Source: Anaspis maculata (taxonomy: Eukaryota > Arthropoda > Insecta > Coleoptera > Scraptiidae). From it: a stretch of 64,000 nucleotides of DNA. The notes beneath the pieces were generated by a model. The model had not been told where the DNA came from and ran no database searches. It worked only from the letters and a program-made list of their open reading frames with translations. The stretch is taken from contig OX421962.1 of the NCBI GenBank assembly GCA_949128115.1, forward strand, positions 120,240,891 to 120,304,890. The letters run 5' to 3'. Positions 20,995 through 33,310 of this stretch are shown here, piece after piece; the stretch's first letter is position 1; the number at the start of each line of letters is the position of its first letter. Position numbers and translations under genes: made by a program.

Positions 20995-22919
20995 CAGTAA
21001 GTTGAAGTTGAAAAATATTATTTGAATAACCGGAACATGTGGAGACGTGTAACTCACCACATACATTACCTATTTTATGCTTATGGAGTCACAGCAAACT
21101 GTTCTTGATTACCTTGAACCGTCTTTGAAATGTAGGGGAAAACCAGAAAAAAAAACAAGAACACTCTTTTTGCCATAAATAAGTAATTCTTCAAGATATT
21201 GACACAATACTTGGTATTTCTACAAAAAGTAATGTTAGAAATGATATGCGCTGAGTAGCCAATCTTTAAGCCAACTATTTCCAGAAATACGATTGTCAAC
21301 TTTTTTTTCCTCCTGAGCACCATCTTGAATCTGCCCTGTGAGGCATCGTTGAAGAATTGATTGGTTATTATGATAATGGTAACATGAAATCATTGCATCG
21401 CAAAAACAACCTCCTCATCATAATTTAGTGACCTCTTCGGCGGGAAAGAATTGTCATTCACGTATTTTTTGGCTCTTCAAAGCTTTAGTGCCCATGATGG
21501 CATTTGCAACATCTGGAATGGTGAAATATGTTACGCATTATGAACCTTGCTGTACTTTGAGGTAGCCTACCAAGTTTCACCATCATCAATTGAGAGGTTC
21601 GTTCTTAAAAGCTGTTTGAACAAAATTTGTGTCGTTTTTTTTATGAAAAAAACAAAATATTGGGTCTCTCACCTCTACTTGATCCCTCACTGAGGATAGC
21701 CCGAAACCGAAAGTCTCCAAATTTATCATGATAATGGTTCAGTGGAAAGTGCTCTTTAATGTTTAGTTGTCAAAAATTGCATAGTTGCTTTCAGATTCAA
21801 GACAAGGAGCGACAAATAAGTTCATGCAGTAAAAAAAGACATAAGTTACAGTCGAGAAAAAACTAGCCCAGAGCTAGACTGAAAGCTGTCTGGAGACCTT
21901 GCTTTCTATAACAATAATGTGCAATTTGGTACACTGTTAGAGCCTCAAGTTAGTAATGTTTCAAGCCTTTCACCCACGCTTGAGAGTCTTACAGAACCTG
22001 TGTATTGCGGGAAGCCTATCTAAAAGGGACATTTCCTGGATTTCTCCGTTGCATTGGAAGTTGTGTCTTTTTTCACTGCATGAACGTCTTTGTCGCTCTC
22101 TGTCTGGAATCTGAATGCAACTATGCAGATTTTGACAACTACACATTGAAGAGAAGTTCTCAGTGAACCATTAGCATAAAAATTTTGGGGACTTTCGGAT
22201 TCAGGCTTTTCTCAACGAGGGATCAAATGAGGGTGAGAGATCCAATATATTGCATTTTCCATAAAAAAATAAAACAAATTTTGTTCAAACAGCTTTTAAG
22301 AACGAACCGTTCAGTTGATGATTGTAAAACTTGATAGGCTACCTCAAAGTACATCAAGGTTCATAATGCGTAACATATTTTACCATTCCATATGTTGCAA
22401 ATGCCATCATGGGCACTAAAGCTTTGAAGAGCCAAAAAATACGTGAATGGCAATTCTTTTCCGCCGAATAGGTCACTAAATTATGATGAGGAGGTTGTTT
22501 TTGCGATGCAATGATTACATATTACCATTATTATGATAACCAATCACTTTTTCAACGATGCCTCACAGGGCAGATTCAAGATGGTGCTCAAGAGGAAAAA
22601 AAAGTTGACAATCGTATTTCTGAAAATAGTTGGCTTGGGAATTGGCTACCCAGCTTATATCATTTCTAACATTACTTTTTGTAGAAATACCAAGTATTGT
22701 GTCAATATCTCTAAGAATCACTTATTTATGGAAAAAAGAGTGTTTTTGTTTTTTTCTCTGTTTTTCTCCTACAGTTCAAAGACGGTTCAAGGTAATTAAG
22801 AACGGTTTGCTGTGACTTCATGAGCATAAAATAGTTCATGTATGTGGTAAATTACACGTCTCCACATGCTTCGGTTAATCAAATATAATTTTCCAACTTT
22901 TTTTTTCTGTTTCCCCCTG
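20995..22919. mobile_element. CAGGG/TATA palindromic element 2
   Basis: 1925 bp, from CAGGGTGATACAG to GTTTCCCCCTG, with TATA on both sides (20991-20994, 22920-22923). Long arms converge near 22040: for example GGTTATTATGATAATGGTAA near 21362 and its complement near 22520. Two frames of about 80 codons (minus at 21081-21323 and plus at 22533-22799) are the same sequence in opposite arms (VLRRKKKLTIVFLEIVGL versus VLKRKKKLTIVFLKIVGL). Whether that peptide is real is unknown. Confidence 0.85.
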
Positions 22920-22985
22920 TATACGCTGCTGGCATGGATGGCGCTGATGGCTACCTTTCTGGATCGAAAGAGTATGATGCAAAGA

Positions 22986-23360
22986 TAAGGTGACCAGACG
23001 TTCCGATTTGATCGGAACTGTACCGTTTTCGGGAGACACTTTCCGATTCGACTTTCTGTTCCGTAAATGTTCCGATTTGAGTATCTATTCCGTAAATGCT
23101 CCGATTTTAGATTTGAGCGACGAACATTTTGAAAAATATCCCCAAATATCGGTGTATTTTGCATGTCTAATCAGTTTATCCAACAATGAACAGACGCGGA
23201 AAAATGAAGAATAGATGATAGGTAGGTGCCTGGAACTTCTAAATCAGTAAATATAAGTTGGCCATGCCCCTTTTTCGAAAAAAAAAATCGCCTGCGGTGC
23301 ATCTCTGCCCACCGGACCCCTTATGTTCCGATGTCTTAACTGACAAATCTGGTCACCTTA
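22986..23360. mobile_element. hAT-type MITE with 8-bp target duplication
   Basis: 375 bp with ends TAAGGTGACCAGA and TCTGGTCACCTTA, flanked by TGCAAAGA (22978-22985 and 23361-23368). The opposite arm of the palindrome holds the empty site, with a single TGCAAAGA (complement near 20920). The interior is rich in TTCCGATT words. The 8-bp duplication and short termini fit the hAT superfamily. Confidence 0.93.
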
Positions 23361-23444
23361 TGCAAAGAGCATTTCCACCAAGTAGCATCTTCTCATCAAA
23401 AAATGCAAGGTTCATTCCATTTTATGCAACTAGCATCCGGACTA

Positions 23445-23825
23445 TAACGAGTTCATGCAAGTTCTGAAAAATAAATTGGACTCAGCCGTTTTTCCGGTAG
23501 ACCGTGAATGATGGGAAGGCGATCTATCCCTTCAGTGGATCATCCAGGACGTTATCCAAAAAAACACAAGGAAAAACTCGCGGGCCGAACACCACAATTT
23601 TGTCAAAAGGCGAGAACGTTCAAACACGCGAGGCGCACCGTAGCATTATCGAACCGGACTCCCAGGAGTACAGCTTCCATTTACCTAAACAATGTGAACA
23701 TAACGTCTCAATCTTCTCTCTTCAACGGCTTGAGATCTAGTTTTGACTTTGACGCAGGGACATGATTCTAGGCAAAATGGCTTCCGCTTTTTGTTTTGGT
23801 CATTTGCACTCAGCTTTGAAATATA
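23445..23825. other. Intervening DNA, two short overlapping frames
   Basis: Two overlapping plus-strand frames (23504-23740 and 23508-23765, 78 and 85 codons) cover the same bases. One reads VDHPGRYPKKHKEKLAGRTP and might be a degraded element protein. I do not recognise either and would not call a gene. Confidence 0.35.
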
Positions 23826-24156
23826 CAGGGTGTTTCGCAATTACGGTTACAAACTTCTAGGGGAGATTCTCTATCAAAAATGGACCAGGAAAAAATATAA
23901 CTTTGATGTCCTGAAATGCTCCGTTACAAAGATACAGGTTGTTCAAGTTGACTTTTTAAAATAGATTTTTTGACATAACTCTTGAACCGTTCAACTGATG
24001 TTGTTCAAATTTGGATAAAAAATAACCAGAATAGGTCTCTACCAAATAATAGGAACGCGTTTAAAAAAAAAGCTCAGGGGCGTAGATAAGGGGAGGTGTT
24101 TTCATATTTCCTCCCCTATTTTTTACTCCCTAGCTATTTTCCGAAATTGTTCTATA

Positions 24157-25376
24157 CCTTTACAACTTCAAATTGAGACGAATCACTTTCAAATTAAGAA
24201 TAAACACATTCAAATTGGCACCAAAAAATACTACAATGATTAAACACAGTCCATTTGGGAATAATCAATTTCAAATTGAGAATAATCACTTTCAAATTGG
24301 CAATTAACATATTCAAATTGGAACCAAAAAGTTTTGCAGCGCTGAAACGCATTCAAATTGGGCCTAATCAATTTCAAATTGAGAATCAACAGCTTCAAAT
24401 TGGAAAAATAAGTAGGCATTCTTGTAGAGTAAGCTAACTCCATAATTTTTCAATATTGTTGTTAGAAAAAGAAACGACAATAAACAACCCCTTGCAATAA
24501 ACCTGTGCGATGCCTTATATGAAGAAAGCCGAAGCCGACAACATTAGGAAGCAAATTTGTGTCGTCTTCAACGATAATGGAGATTGGAGGGGACTGGCCA
24601 ATACACTGGGGGTGACAAACAGTACGGCATACCGATGGGTGAAAACTCAAGACGCTATTCAACTGCAACGTGGAGGAAAACGAAGAACAAAGATCGGCGA
24701 AGAGCACCACGCTTTGATCATTCGGTATATTGAAGACAATCCGAGACTCACCTTGGAAGAATTAAAAAGAAAATTTGAAGAAGACCAGCATTTGGTGGTC
24801 TCGACCGAATGTTTGAGAAAACATTCAGATGGCCTCATGTTCACTTTGAAAGATATTCGACGAGAACCGGAGAGAACTAACAGCGAAGAGAACAAGATAA
24901 AAAGACGCGAATATGTTCAGCAGCTTTTGAACTATCAGGGTGATAACATCCCAATTATATACATGGATGGAACAAACTTCAATTTATTTATATCACGAAG
25001 ACAAGGGCGTTCTAAAAAGGGTACCAAGAACACAAATGTACCAAGGGGACAAGGGTACAAAGAACTTTTTGTTGAATTATTGCTTGACCTAATAAACTGG
25101 ATTTATTTTTAATTTGGAATTGATTATTCTCATTTTGAAAGTGATTATTCTCAACCTGATTTTGTTTGATCTCAATTGGAATGTGTTTGAATGATTCCAC
25201 AATATTGATTCCCAATTTGAAATTGATTATTTCTAATTTGAAAGTGACTAATCTCAATTTGAAATTGATTATTTCCAATTTGAATGTGTTTAATCGTTGC
25301 AAAACTTTCTAGTGCCAATTTGAACGTGTTTATTCCCAATTTGAATGTGTTTCGTCTCAATTTGAAGTTGTAAAGG
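24157..25376. mobile_element. Tc1/IS630-like element with CAAATTG arrays
   Basis: 1220 bp with inverted ends CCTTTACAACTTCAAATTG and its complement, flanked by TATA (24153-24156 and 25377-25380), so the duplication is TA or TATA. Both sides (about 24165-24415 and 25112-25372) are arrays of a 19-22-bp unit with TTCAAATTG at its core and varied spacers, in inverted orientation. A transposase fragment lies between. The arrays look like multiplied subterminal protein-binding sites, which is inference. Confidence 0.8.
24510..25112 (+). pseudogene. Truncated Tc1/IS630-like transposase
   Basis: The 200-codon frame starts MPYMKKAEADNIRKQ. Residues about 15-50 form a helix-turn-helix (DWRGLANTLGVTNSTAYRW), residues 60-110 a second winged-helix-like region, and IYMDGTNFN at 150-158 carries the first catalytic Asp (153) of a DDE_3-type domain. 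From about residue 170 the sequence runs into unrelated repeat DNA, so the second Asp and the Glu are missing. Typical relatives have 300 residues or more. It is likely the remnant of the enzyme that moved the surrounding element. There is no start or promoter evidence beyond the ATG. Confidence 0.85.
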
Positions 25377-26092
25377 TATAGTTTTTTGATTCTACGTCCA
25401 ATTTAGAGAAAAAAGTTACTTCTGCAAAATTTTGATTAGAGGCTTCGTTTTTGAGATATCTGGGTTTGAAACTTTGGAAAACATCTCAAAATTGCCACTT
25501 TCAAAGGCCTTAAAGTTAGAATCCAAAAAAACTCATGATTTCTAAGCAGAAATAGGTTCTCTAAAATTTCGAAGTTGCTAAACCACCATCTTTCTTGAGA
25601 AACGGGAAGTTTTCAGGGAAAAAAAAATTGGGCTCATTGAAAGTGGCGATTTCGAGATGTTTTCCAAAGTTTCGAACCCTCAAAAAGGAAACCTCTAATC
25701 AAAATTTTGCAGGATCGAGTAACTTTTTTTTCTAAATTGGACGTAAAATTCAAAAATTGGAACAATTTGGGGAAATAGCTAAGGGGGTAAAAATAGGGGA
25801 GGAAATATGGAGATACCCCCCATTATCTACGCCCCTGAATTTTGTTTTTCAAACACATTTCTATCATTCAATAGAAACTTATTCTGGTTAACTCTGTTCC
25901 AAATTTGAACAAAATCAGTAGAACGGTTCAAGAGTTATGTCAAAAAATCGATTTTCAAAAGTCAACTTGAGCACCCTGTATCTTTTTAACGGAGCATTTA
26001 AGGTTAAGGACATCGAAGTTATATTTTTTCCTGGTCCATTTTTGATGGAGAATCTCCCCTAGAAGTTTCCAACCGTAATTGCAAACACTCTG

Positions 26093-27488
26093 TATGGCTA
26101 TGTTAAAAGGAATGGCCTTTCACATCTCTTTGTTTGAAGTCTAATTTGCCTGAAATTATCAAGATTTTGATTTAGTGTCCTAAAAGTCCTTTTTTAACAG
26201 CCTACAATAGGTTTTTTCTATGTTACGGTTGAAATGATTCACATTGGTTCATTTGTTCCGTACTGTATGTCACTTTTATTCGTTTCGTCACCAATTGGTT
26301 ATTTATGCAACAAGTACGCAAAATGAATCCTTAGCGGATAAATCTAAAAGCGAATGAGCCGCCATAGCATTTTGCGTACTTGTTACATACATCATTTTTC
26401 AGCATGAGCTTTCCAACCATCAATTTGTGTCCTCTATATCGGCCATAGTGAAGTTGCCTATTCCGTAAAAATTAACTAAAACAACTAGACTGCTTAATCA
26501 ACAATGCAACACCTTGGGAGAATCTTTCAGATACAGTTCGCGAAAATTCGTGTTTTGTGGACTTCAAGCAGTCGGCAAAATAACCATTCCAGGGAGACAA
26601 TACTAATGAATTAATAACATGTTTTATTACATACGAAAAATGCTTCTGGTCTATTTTGCCTATTTTAGTCGTTACGGCCTAAAGCGTCCTAGAATAGAGC
26701 TTTTATTTGCCCAAACACTCGCCTAAACATGTGTCCTAATTTCCACTTTTTAACGGCCTGAAATCCGGTCCCTACTCATGACCTTGTGTCTCGAACCAAG
26801 AAAAATCTCGACGGAATAATGATAAAAAATTACAATTATAACAAATTAGTGTGACGCGGCATCGCCGTTGAATGCTGCATTCCAGAAGCCGGCCTGATCT
26901 CGAAAGTTATCACATGCGATCAAGTACCCGTTCTCATCATTTTACAATAATACATTTGCGGAGTTATATATAGAGGAGAATTTGAACTTCATTTTAATGA
27001 AAATTCCACATCGGTGCGAAGTACCAGTCAATAGTTATGAATTTTTGAAAATGACTCCGAAATAATCACAAACAATTACAATAATAACATTTTGGTGTAA
27101 GGCGGCTTCGCCGATTGAGTGCTGGAATTCGCAGTTAGATGTTGACAAAAACTCCACTTCGATACGACCTTCGGGTCAATTGTTATGAATTTTTGAAAAC
27201 GTCCGCAAAACTACGGCTCGGCGCATTAACACTTTTTAACATTTTGAAATAGGCATTACTAGGTACCTGAAGGATAATGGCACTTGAACTATGAAACATG
27301 TTCGCTCAATAACAAAAAAAAGTAGGTAGGTATCACTAAGAATCATGTGACAGACTACCATTTTTTCGGTTTTTCGATAAAAAAGAATTGTTCCGATTCA
27401 AAAAATAAACCCGATATTCGTGTTCAGGAGGTCGAAATCAGTAGGAAAACATTCTTTTATAAGTAACAGAATGACGCTTATGTGACCG

Positions 27489-27519
<31 letters not shown>

Positions 27520-28878
27520 CGTGTAGAAACTAGGATGATGTAGGTACTCCTTCTCGAGAATTGAAGCAAGAGCCTTGGAACTTTTTTCGATGGATAGCTG
27601 ATGTCCCCCAAGGGTGGCCAATGGGCACTATTTTTGTTATCCATACATCGTTATCATTATTATCAAAAAACAGAGATCTCCTGTGCACTTCGAAGAAGTT
27701 GAACTTCTCTTCGAGAAATAAAGCTACAGCCCTTGAAAATCGAACTTTCTCCGATGGATAGCTAGTGGAACGATTTTCATGGAACTTGGAACTTACCCTT
27801 GTCTAGTACGATCATTCTGATTTTCAAGCCGAATTTCATTATTCTGCCAAAATTTTGGCCGCCATATTGAAGTTGTTTGCCCAAATAACGGTATAGAGTA
27901 GAACCCTATAGGTAGTTACTTAACATCTTGCGTTCACTAATCCTTCAAAAAGGAAGTGCGCTACTGAGCCTCATGCCCATGAGGCATATTCGCTTGTTTT
28001 ATATGGTTTCAACAGGGCTTCCACTTTATCAGCAAAAATCCGTAACTAGTTCTGGATAAAGAAACGAGAAGAATAGAACACAAAATCTATCAAATTTATG
28101 CCACTAACCAAATTTAAGTACCTACCATGGTAGAGAAGGATAAAACATCACAATGGGGCAATTGAATTTTTAATATTTCCGACCAAGTTCTCTAGGCTAT
28201 CAGAAAATTACGACGTTTCTCCTTTAAAAATCCATGCGCTGATGAACACTTACTGATTGTTAGCCCGACTCTTCCTACATCAGGTACCCACATTTCGTTC
28301 CTCCTACTTTCCAGCAAAGTGTTCATTAAAAAAATTCCAAACGAGTGAAACATGGGCGCAACAGAAGTCTTGGCTCTATCTACGCTTCTGAAATTATTAT
28401 TATTCCACATCCCAGCAACTTCAGGTAGGTACAATATTTGTGTTCTTTTTTCTAACCGGAAAAGGCCCGTTGAAGAGTAACAGACTGGTTTTGTTTTGAC
28501 ATGACCGAGGTGACGTTGACTACGACACTTTATTATTGACTTTCGAAATAATTTTAAAGTTCAAACTGGTTTTGATAATAACAATAGTAGCCCAGGCAAA
28601 ACAGGTTTCAACCTGGAATAAGTTAAGGAAAATCTGGAAATTCAAGGATCCCTTCAAAATTTGATGGGAAACAACATACTAAAAGTTCTCATCTGTCCGA
28701 GGCTTGGCATTTGTTCTGTGGGAGGTCAAAGGTACAAGAAGTTACCAGTTTTTAAATCGTCTCTTTTTCCATAGGTACTTTTTTCATTGGACCCTATATT
28801 TTCAAGGTCTAGGAGCTCAAGGCAATAAGTTCCGAGAAAGTGTAATGCATCAGTGTCGTACCAGATGACTGCAAAGAG
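26093..28878. other. Unassigned intergenic DNA with a (GTCT)n microsatellite
   Basis: No gene is seen. Notable content: a GACGCGGCATCGCCGTTGAA phrase near 26852 and a related GGCGGCTTCGCCGATTGAG near 27101, and seven TGTC units at 27492-27519. The 28192-28434 minus frame (80 codons) and the frames near 27438-27761 show no domain. The text around 27540-27790 (CTCGAGAATTGAAGC, TTCGATGGATAGCT twice) looks repetitive. Confidence 0.5.
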
Positions 28879-31800
28879 CCCAACAAACAATCAAAGTCGG
28901 CGTTACGTTCCGGCTACTTTAATAATGCTATTTGAAGTTCTCGCCACTAATAGCGGCTACTTAATGGCTACGTTGTCGTTACGTAATAAGACCCAAAATG
29001 GGGAACAATTTCGCGGTCGCTACTACGTGGTAACGACTACCCCGCAACGTGTCGGCTACTTCAATCGCGACGTGGCCGCCACGTAGCCGCGACTTTGATG
29101 GGAACTTAGAAGTGGCATCTTATATACACGAGTGAGAGAAAACGATACGCTCGTTTTCTACTTTGTCTTAGTTCCGACTTCCTCATGTAGTTGGTGGTTG
29201 GCGTTGGTGGCAGTAGAGCTCGTCTTCTCAAACTGATTAGTAACTTAATTAATGTCTGCAATAATTATTATCATACTGTCTTTTGTGACATTTTTCGATT
29301 TGCCTACGTGAAAATTTTACAACCAAGGCAAGTTTACTGTTGAATGATATGATGATATTTTGAAAATCATCGACGCGCTTCAAAAATATGCGTTTTTTAG
29401 AAGAAAATTAAAATATAGAAGTACTTTTTTTTTCAATCGTCTGTTTTCTACAGATACATCCTGGAAAAGTTAGTTGTTTGACATTGACCTGCCTAACATA
29501 AATTCACAATGTTTTTTGAGTTGTATTAAGTGACGTAGTACTATTTTTTGCAATGGTTATTATATTTATTGCAAAATGGAGATCCATAATTGTATAGTAA
29601 ATTTGGCGACTTAAGACAAAAACGACTTTCAAGTAATATTTACTAAAAATTGGGTGTTTGAAGTTGCTACCACTTTGAAGTAATTATAATTAGTTATGGG
29701 AACTACATTGTTACCCTTAGAAGTTATTGTTACTACAAAGTGGCAGATGGAACCAGTCACAAATCGCATTTCTACTATGAAGTAGCAAAAACTACCACAA
29801 AGTCGCAAAACACTGTTCGTTCAAAGTTCCCGCCATAGGTAGCCCTTGACATTGACCGATTTCAAACGGTTTGTGTCGCAGCACGAGATGTATTTCAAAA
29901 TAGTAACCACCAAAAAGTAACGCGTGATGATGTTCGCGGTGGTCCCTGGCAAATGGGAGAAAGCCAATAGTACATTACATAACAAGAGTAGTAAGTAGCA
30001 TATTACGCACGCAGGGAAAAGTTGCGCACGAGCGAGTGTAGCGAGCGAGTGCAGTACTCCCTGAGTGCGTAATTGCTTTACTACTCGTGTCATGTACAGT
30101 ACTTTACCTACGACCCCAATCCAAAGCGGTATTGTAACTTTGTGAGGGGCCCAGAATAATTTTCAGAAATCCAAGGTAATAAAACAGTCCTACATCAACA
30201 ATAACAGTAGATATTGACTTAAAAGCTATAATTAACGTGAAATGTAGCCAGTGGTATTGTAAACGGCAAAAATTATAGGTAAAAAAGCCACGTATTTCAT
30301 GAAATACCTACGATTCAAGTTCTCCCCTGATTCAAAATTCAAATAAAATCCCGCCGTATGCAGATTGTGTTAATTGGTCGGTGCGAAGTGTGCCTTGACA
30401 CTCTTGACAGGAGGAGCACGTACCACAGCAGTGTCAGCGGCCGACATCCGTGTTCATAATATTAATATCCGTGTTCATAGGATACTAGGTTTTGCTAAAT
30501 TTAGAGCAAGTAGAGCAAGTTAGAGCGAGTTGATTACTTTTATTGTATTCAAATAAGAATAATAGTATTATGTATCGCATATTATACACTTTTTGAAACC
30601 TAAAACTACAGTAAATCGGAGAAGGGGGAGGTACTTTGATTGGTGTTTACGGCCATCAGATTATTCCAATGTCAAAGACGGATAGCATTTTCAAACTTTG
30701 GTGTCTGCTGGCTCAGTGGTTGTCTATTGTACAACGCTTTTCGTCGAGACCTGAAAAAAAAGCACCCACAAATCGATTCTTGAAAATTGAGTGTTCACTT
30801 ACTGTGCCTAAAGCGAGGCCTGAGGTGTATTTAGAAGCGTACCTACCTATAGCCATTCAATTATTTGTTCGGCGTGGTGATATAGTTGGATTACAACACT
30901 GGGACATGAATACTGGACAGCAATAAATAGTATTATTTGAAAATTATCGAACTTAGGTAGGCAGGCAGCGGAGTACCTGTCATCAGACATTTGATGCTTG
31001 TTGTAACTGTCTAATTTTTACACCTACTTGATCCCAAGTTGTTGTTGACTGCGGGCAGTCCTTGCATTGATATTTTGAATCTTTTTTAATAAATCTCGCA
31101 AAATTATTGTGATCAGGTAAAAACTTAGCCCTACAAATGCAAGCTAAAATTTAATCAAGAAATTCTCAAATCCCTCACTTGGAAAAAAAATCTGGACGAT
31201 TTTGTTGTTGATACATCTCACTTCTATGGCCATGCCTTCGCTACGAATATATACAGCTTGTCTCGCCTATGCTTTCGGTGTGAAAGGTGCTACCGGGGCA
31301 CGCGTCAGATTCCCGTGAAATGCTCCCATTTTTGAATGTGAATTATTTGAGAATGTCTTTCGATAAACATTCCCCCAAGATCAGAAACATAAATTCCCTA
31401 ACTGTGCGATTTACTTTACCATTACCGCACGCTGTGCGATTTACTTTACAGAATACGTCACGATGTGCGTAAGGGCTCACTTACTTAGGTTCCGAGTTGT
31501 GCGGTATACGGCACTTACGGTAGTGGTCGTAGGTAAAACCCTTTACTGGGCTAGTCATCTATAGCCATCAGCCAGGCATGTCGTTTTCAATGTTTTCATC
31601 ACGGTCGTACTGTCGCATACTAAACAACATCCAATACCCCAAAATCACTGTCTGGTGAAAATTACTTTATAGTAGCAAATGAGAGTAACTGCCACTATGT
31701 AGTAACTCTTAATTCATATTGCCAGTCAAAATTACTTTGTATGATCTACTGAGAGTAGCAGAAACGTAGCCGTTACTTCGTTTTCTACCAAAAGGCTAAT

Positions 31801-32166
31801 GGTGTACTTTTGTAGTTCCCACGACGTGGTAGGAACTTCAATTACTACTTAATAGTAATTGCGACTACAAAGTCGTATATTGGTGATTGAACATCGACGT
31901 TGCTACTAAGAACTACTACTTTAAAGTTCCAATAACTTCGAAGTGATTTTTATAGGTAACGCCGACTTACAAAGTTACCAGTAGGCTACTAGTAAGTTAC
32001 GGAACGATACAGAATCCTTTTATAGTGGGGGCTACGTAACAGCTACTTAATTGTGGAACCTCTATAAGTAATTTTTACTGCAAAGTGACAAATTGAGTGG
32101 CAGTTCCGTAACGGCGACTTCGTTCAAGCTCCGGTCACCGTCGCCGTCACTTTGTTGCTAGTTGGG
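28879..32166. mobile_element. CCCAAC-ended element of GTTAC/AAGTAG words
   Basis: Left end CCCAACAAACAATCAAAGTC; right end, read inwards on the other strand, CCCAACTAGCAACAAAGTG. Inside, 28890-29105, 29620-29835 and 31660-32160 are dense in words such as GTTACG, GGCTACTT, AAGTAGC and GTAACG in both orientations. The intervening 29840-31660 is ordinary AT-rich DNA, possibly from other insertions; the frame at 30636-30926 is unrecognised. No transposase. Boundaries come from the shared termini only; no clean target duplication was found. Confidence 0.55.
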
Positions 32167-32315
32167 AGGGGCCGAGGTGCGATTTTCCACAAAGTCGTAC
32201 CGTAGAACGAGGTTACTTTGAACAGTTTTCCAGTTTAAATGCTGATATCTTCAAAAGTGTTTGTGTGAAAATTTTGAGAAAAAAAGTATATCACGGGCAT
32301 CGCTTTAAGCTACCA

Positions 32316-32560
32316 TAGGGGCCCTATAAGCTCCTATATGCGTATTTGCACGTGGATTTTCACCATTTACCCCGATAGGATTTCACGTGTGTTGCCCTGT
32401 ACACCTCCTAATAGGATGTATAGTGGTATACCTATTCAAATGTCTAAAGTGGCCGCATTCATCCCTGTACGTACACCTCCTATGAGACTGTATAGTGGCA
32501 TATCTATCACGTTGTGTTGACCCTATACAGGCCTTTGCATTTTCTATGGGGCTACCCCAA
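32316..32560. repeat. CCTATA/TATAGTGG repeat, copy 1
   Basis: Words such as CCCTATA, TATAGTGGCATATC and CACCTCCTA recur. About 70 bp at 32490-32560 matches 38783-38853 (TATAGTGGYATRTCYATCACG, then TTGACCCTATAC). Copy 2 is 38693-38880. The last bases, 32553-32598, begin CCCCAAGCAACAAATTAGGG, like the ends of the CCCAAG-terminated family, and are cut by the next element. Confidence 0.6.
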
Positions 32561-32598
32561 GCAACAAATTAGGGCCAAATTAGGTTGAAATCTACCTC

Positions 32599-33019
32599 CC
32601 CGTGAAAAAAAGATTATATATGATCATATCTAATCAGATAAAATTATATCTAAATTAGATATGGACAGATCTGCCCCAGATATGAAGTCAGATCTGATTA
32701 TATATGTCTATATATGGTATTAAATTTATGAAGAGTGGCAGATATGGTCAGATATGGAGCCAGATCAAATCATATATGGTCATATATGATATTAATCTGA
32801 ATAAAAACCGGCAGATATGGAGCCAGATCTGTTCATATATGGCCATATATGGTATTAATTTGGATAAAAACCGGCAGATATGGAGCCAGATCCAATCATA
32901 TATGACCATATACGGTATTATTTTTATGAATGATGGCGAAAAGCGGCAGATATGATTAGATATGGAGCCACATCTGATCATTATATGGATCATATTTTGC
33001 ATCAAATGATATGCACGGG
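32599..33019. mobile_element. CCCGTG-ended element of AGATATG words, copy 1
   Basis: 421 bp from CCCGTGAAAAAAAGATTATA to ATGCACGGG. The interior iterates CAGATATGG, CATATATGG and GGTATTA phrases, partly as four near-tandem segments of about 65 bp. Compare the palindromic copy at 36457-36742. The 83-110-codon frames on both strands (YGIN..KNRQIWSQI-like) are products of the repeats. Confidence 0.8.
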
Positions 33020-33025
33020 TAGATA

Positions 33026-33310
33026 ATATTAATAATAATAATAATAATAATAATACATTTATTGACCTCGGGTGGTACATTTCTTGTACATAGGCAGGTC
33101 ACAAGTAAATATACAAAAAATAATAACAAAAAACGATGATCGGATTTTACTCGTAATGGGTGCTATGCGGTGTTTGAAAAATACAGCGGAAATGGTATGC
33201 AAATTGTTTACTGCAATATTTGTTGTGATGTACATGATTTGTTGAAGAGCAATCGAGAATTCGGAAGTTTTTGTGATGCATCGATGTTTATTTACATTTT
33301 TCACGAATTT
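33026..33310 (-). mobile_element. LINE 3' end with ATT tail
   Basis: On the minus strand the sequence runs TGTACCACCCGAGGTCAATA, then AATAAATGTATT and an (ATT)n tail at 33026-33054, typical of the 3' end of a 5'-truncated arthropod LINE. The 81-codon frame at 33059-33304 is not recognisable as an RT tail. The region from 33311 to 33820 has no feature that I can name. Confidence 0.5.

Larger units (their letters stand above)
20853..23444. mobile_element. Outer palindrome, TAGTCCGGATGCTAGTTG ends
   Basis: Inverted arms of about 140 bp at 20853-20990 and about 22924-23444 (the right arm is lengthened by a hAT-type MITE). The ends are TAGTCCGGATGCTAGTTG and its complement. The arms meet at TATA, exactly where the inner CAGGG element sits. 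It may be an older element or an inverted duplication of target DNA. Confidence 0.7.
23826..26092. mobile_element. CAGGG/TATA palindromic element 3, interrupted
   Basis: Left arm from CAGGGTGTTTCGCAATTACGG (23826) to about 24156; right arm about 25755-26092 ending CACTCTG. TATA is on the left and TATG on the right. It contains the family module GCAAAATTTTGATTAGAGGC twice in inverted order (near 25425 and 25700). A separate transposase-bearing element (24157-25376) is inserted. Confidence 0.85.

Noticed and set aside
24165..25372. Regularly spaced CAAATTG repeats with variable spacers, CRISPR-like at first sight
   Set aside because: Units are degenerate, spacers are 10-13 bp, the two arrays are inverted inside a transposon and the genome is eukaryotic.
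29821..30093. 90-codon minus frame with a hydrophobic stretch
   Set aside because: Overlaps the edge of a word-iterating element and has no recognisable domain or gene context.
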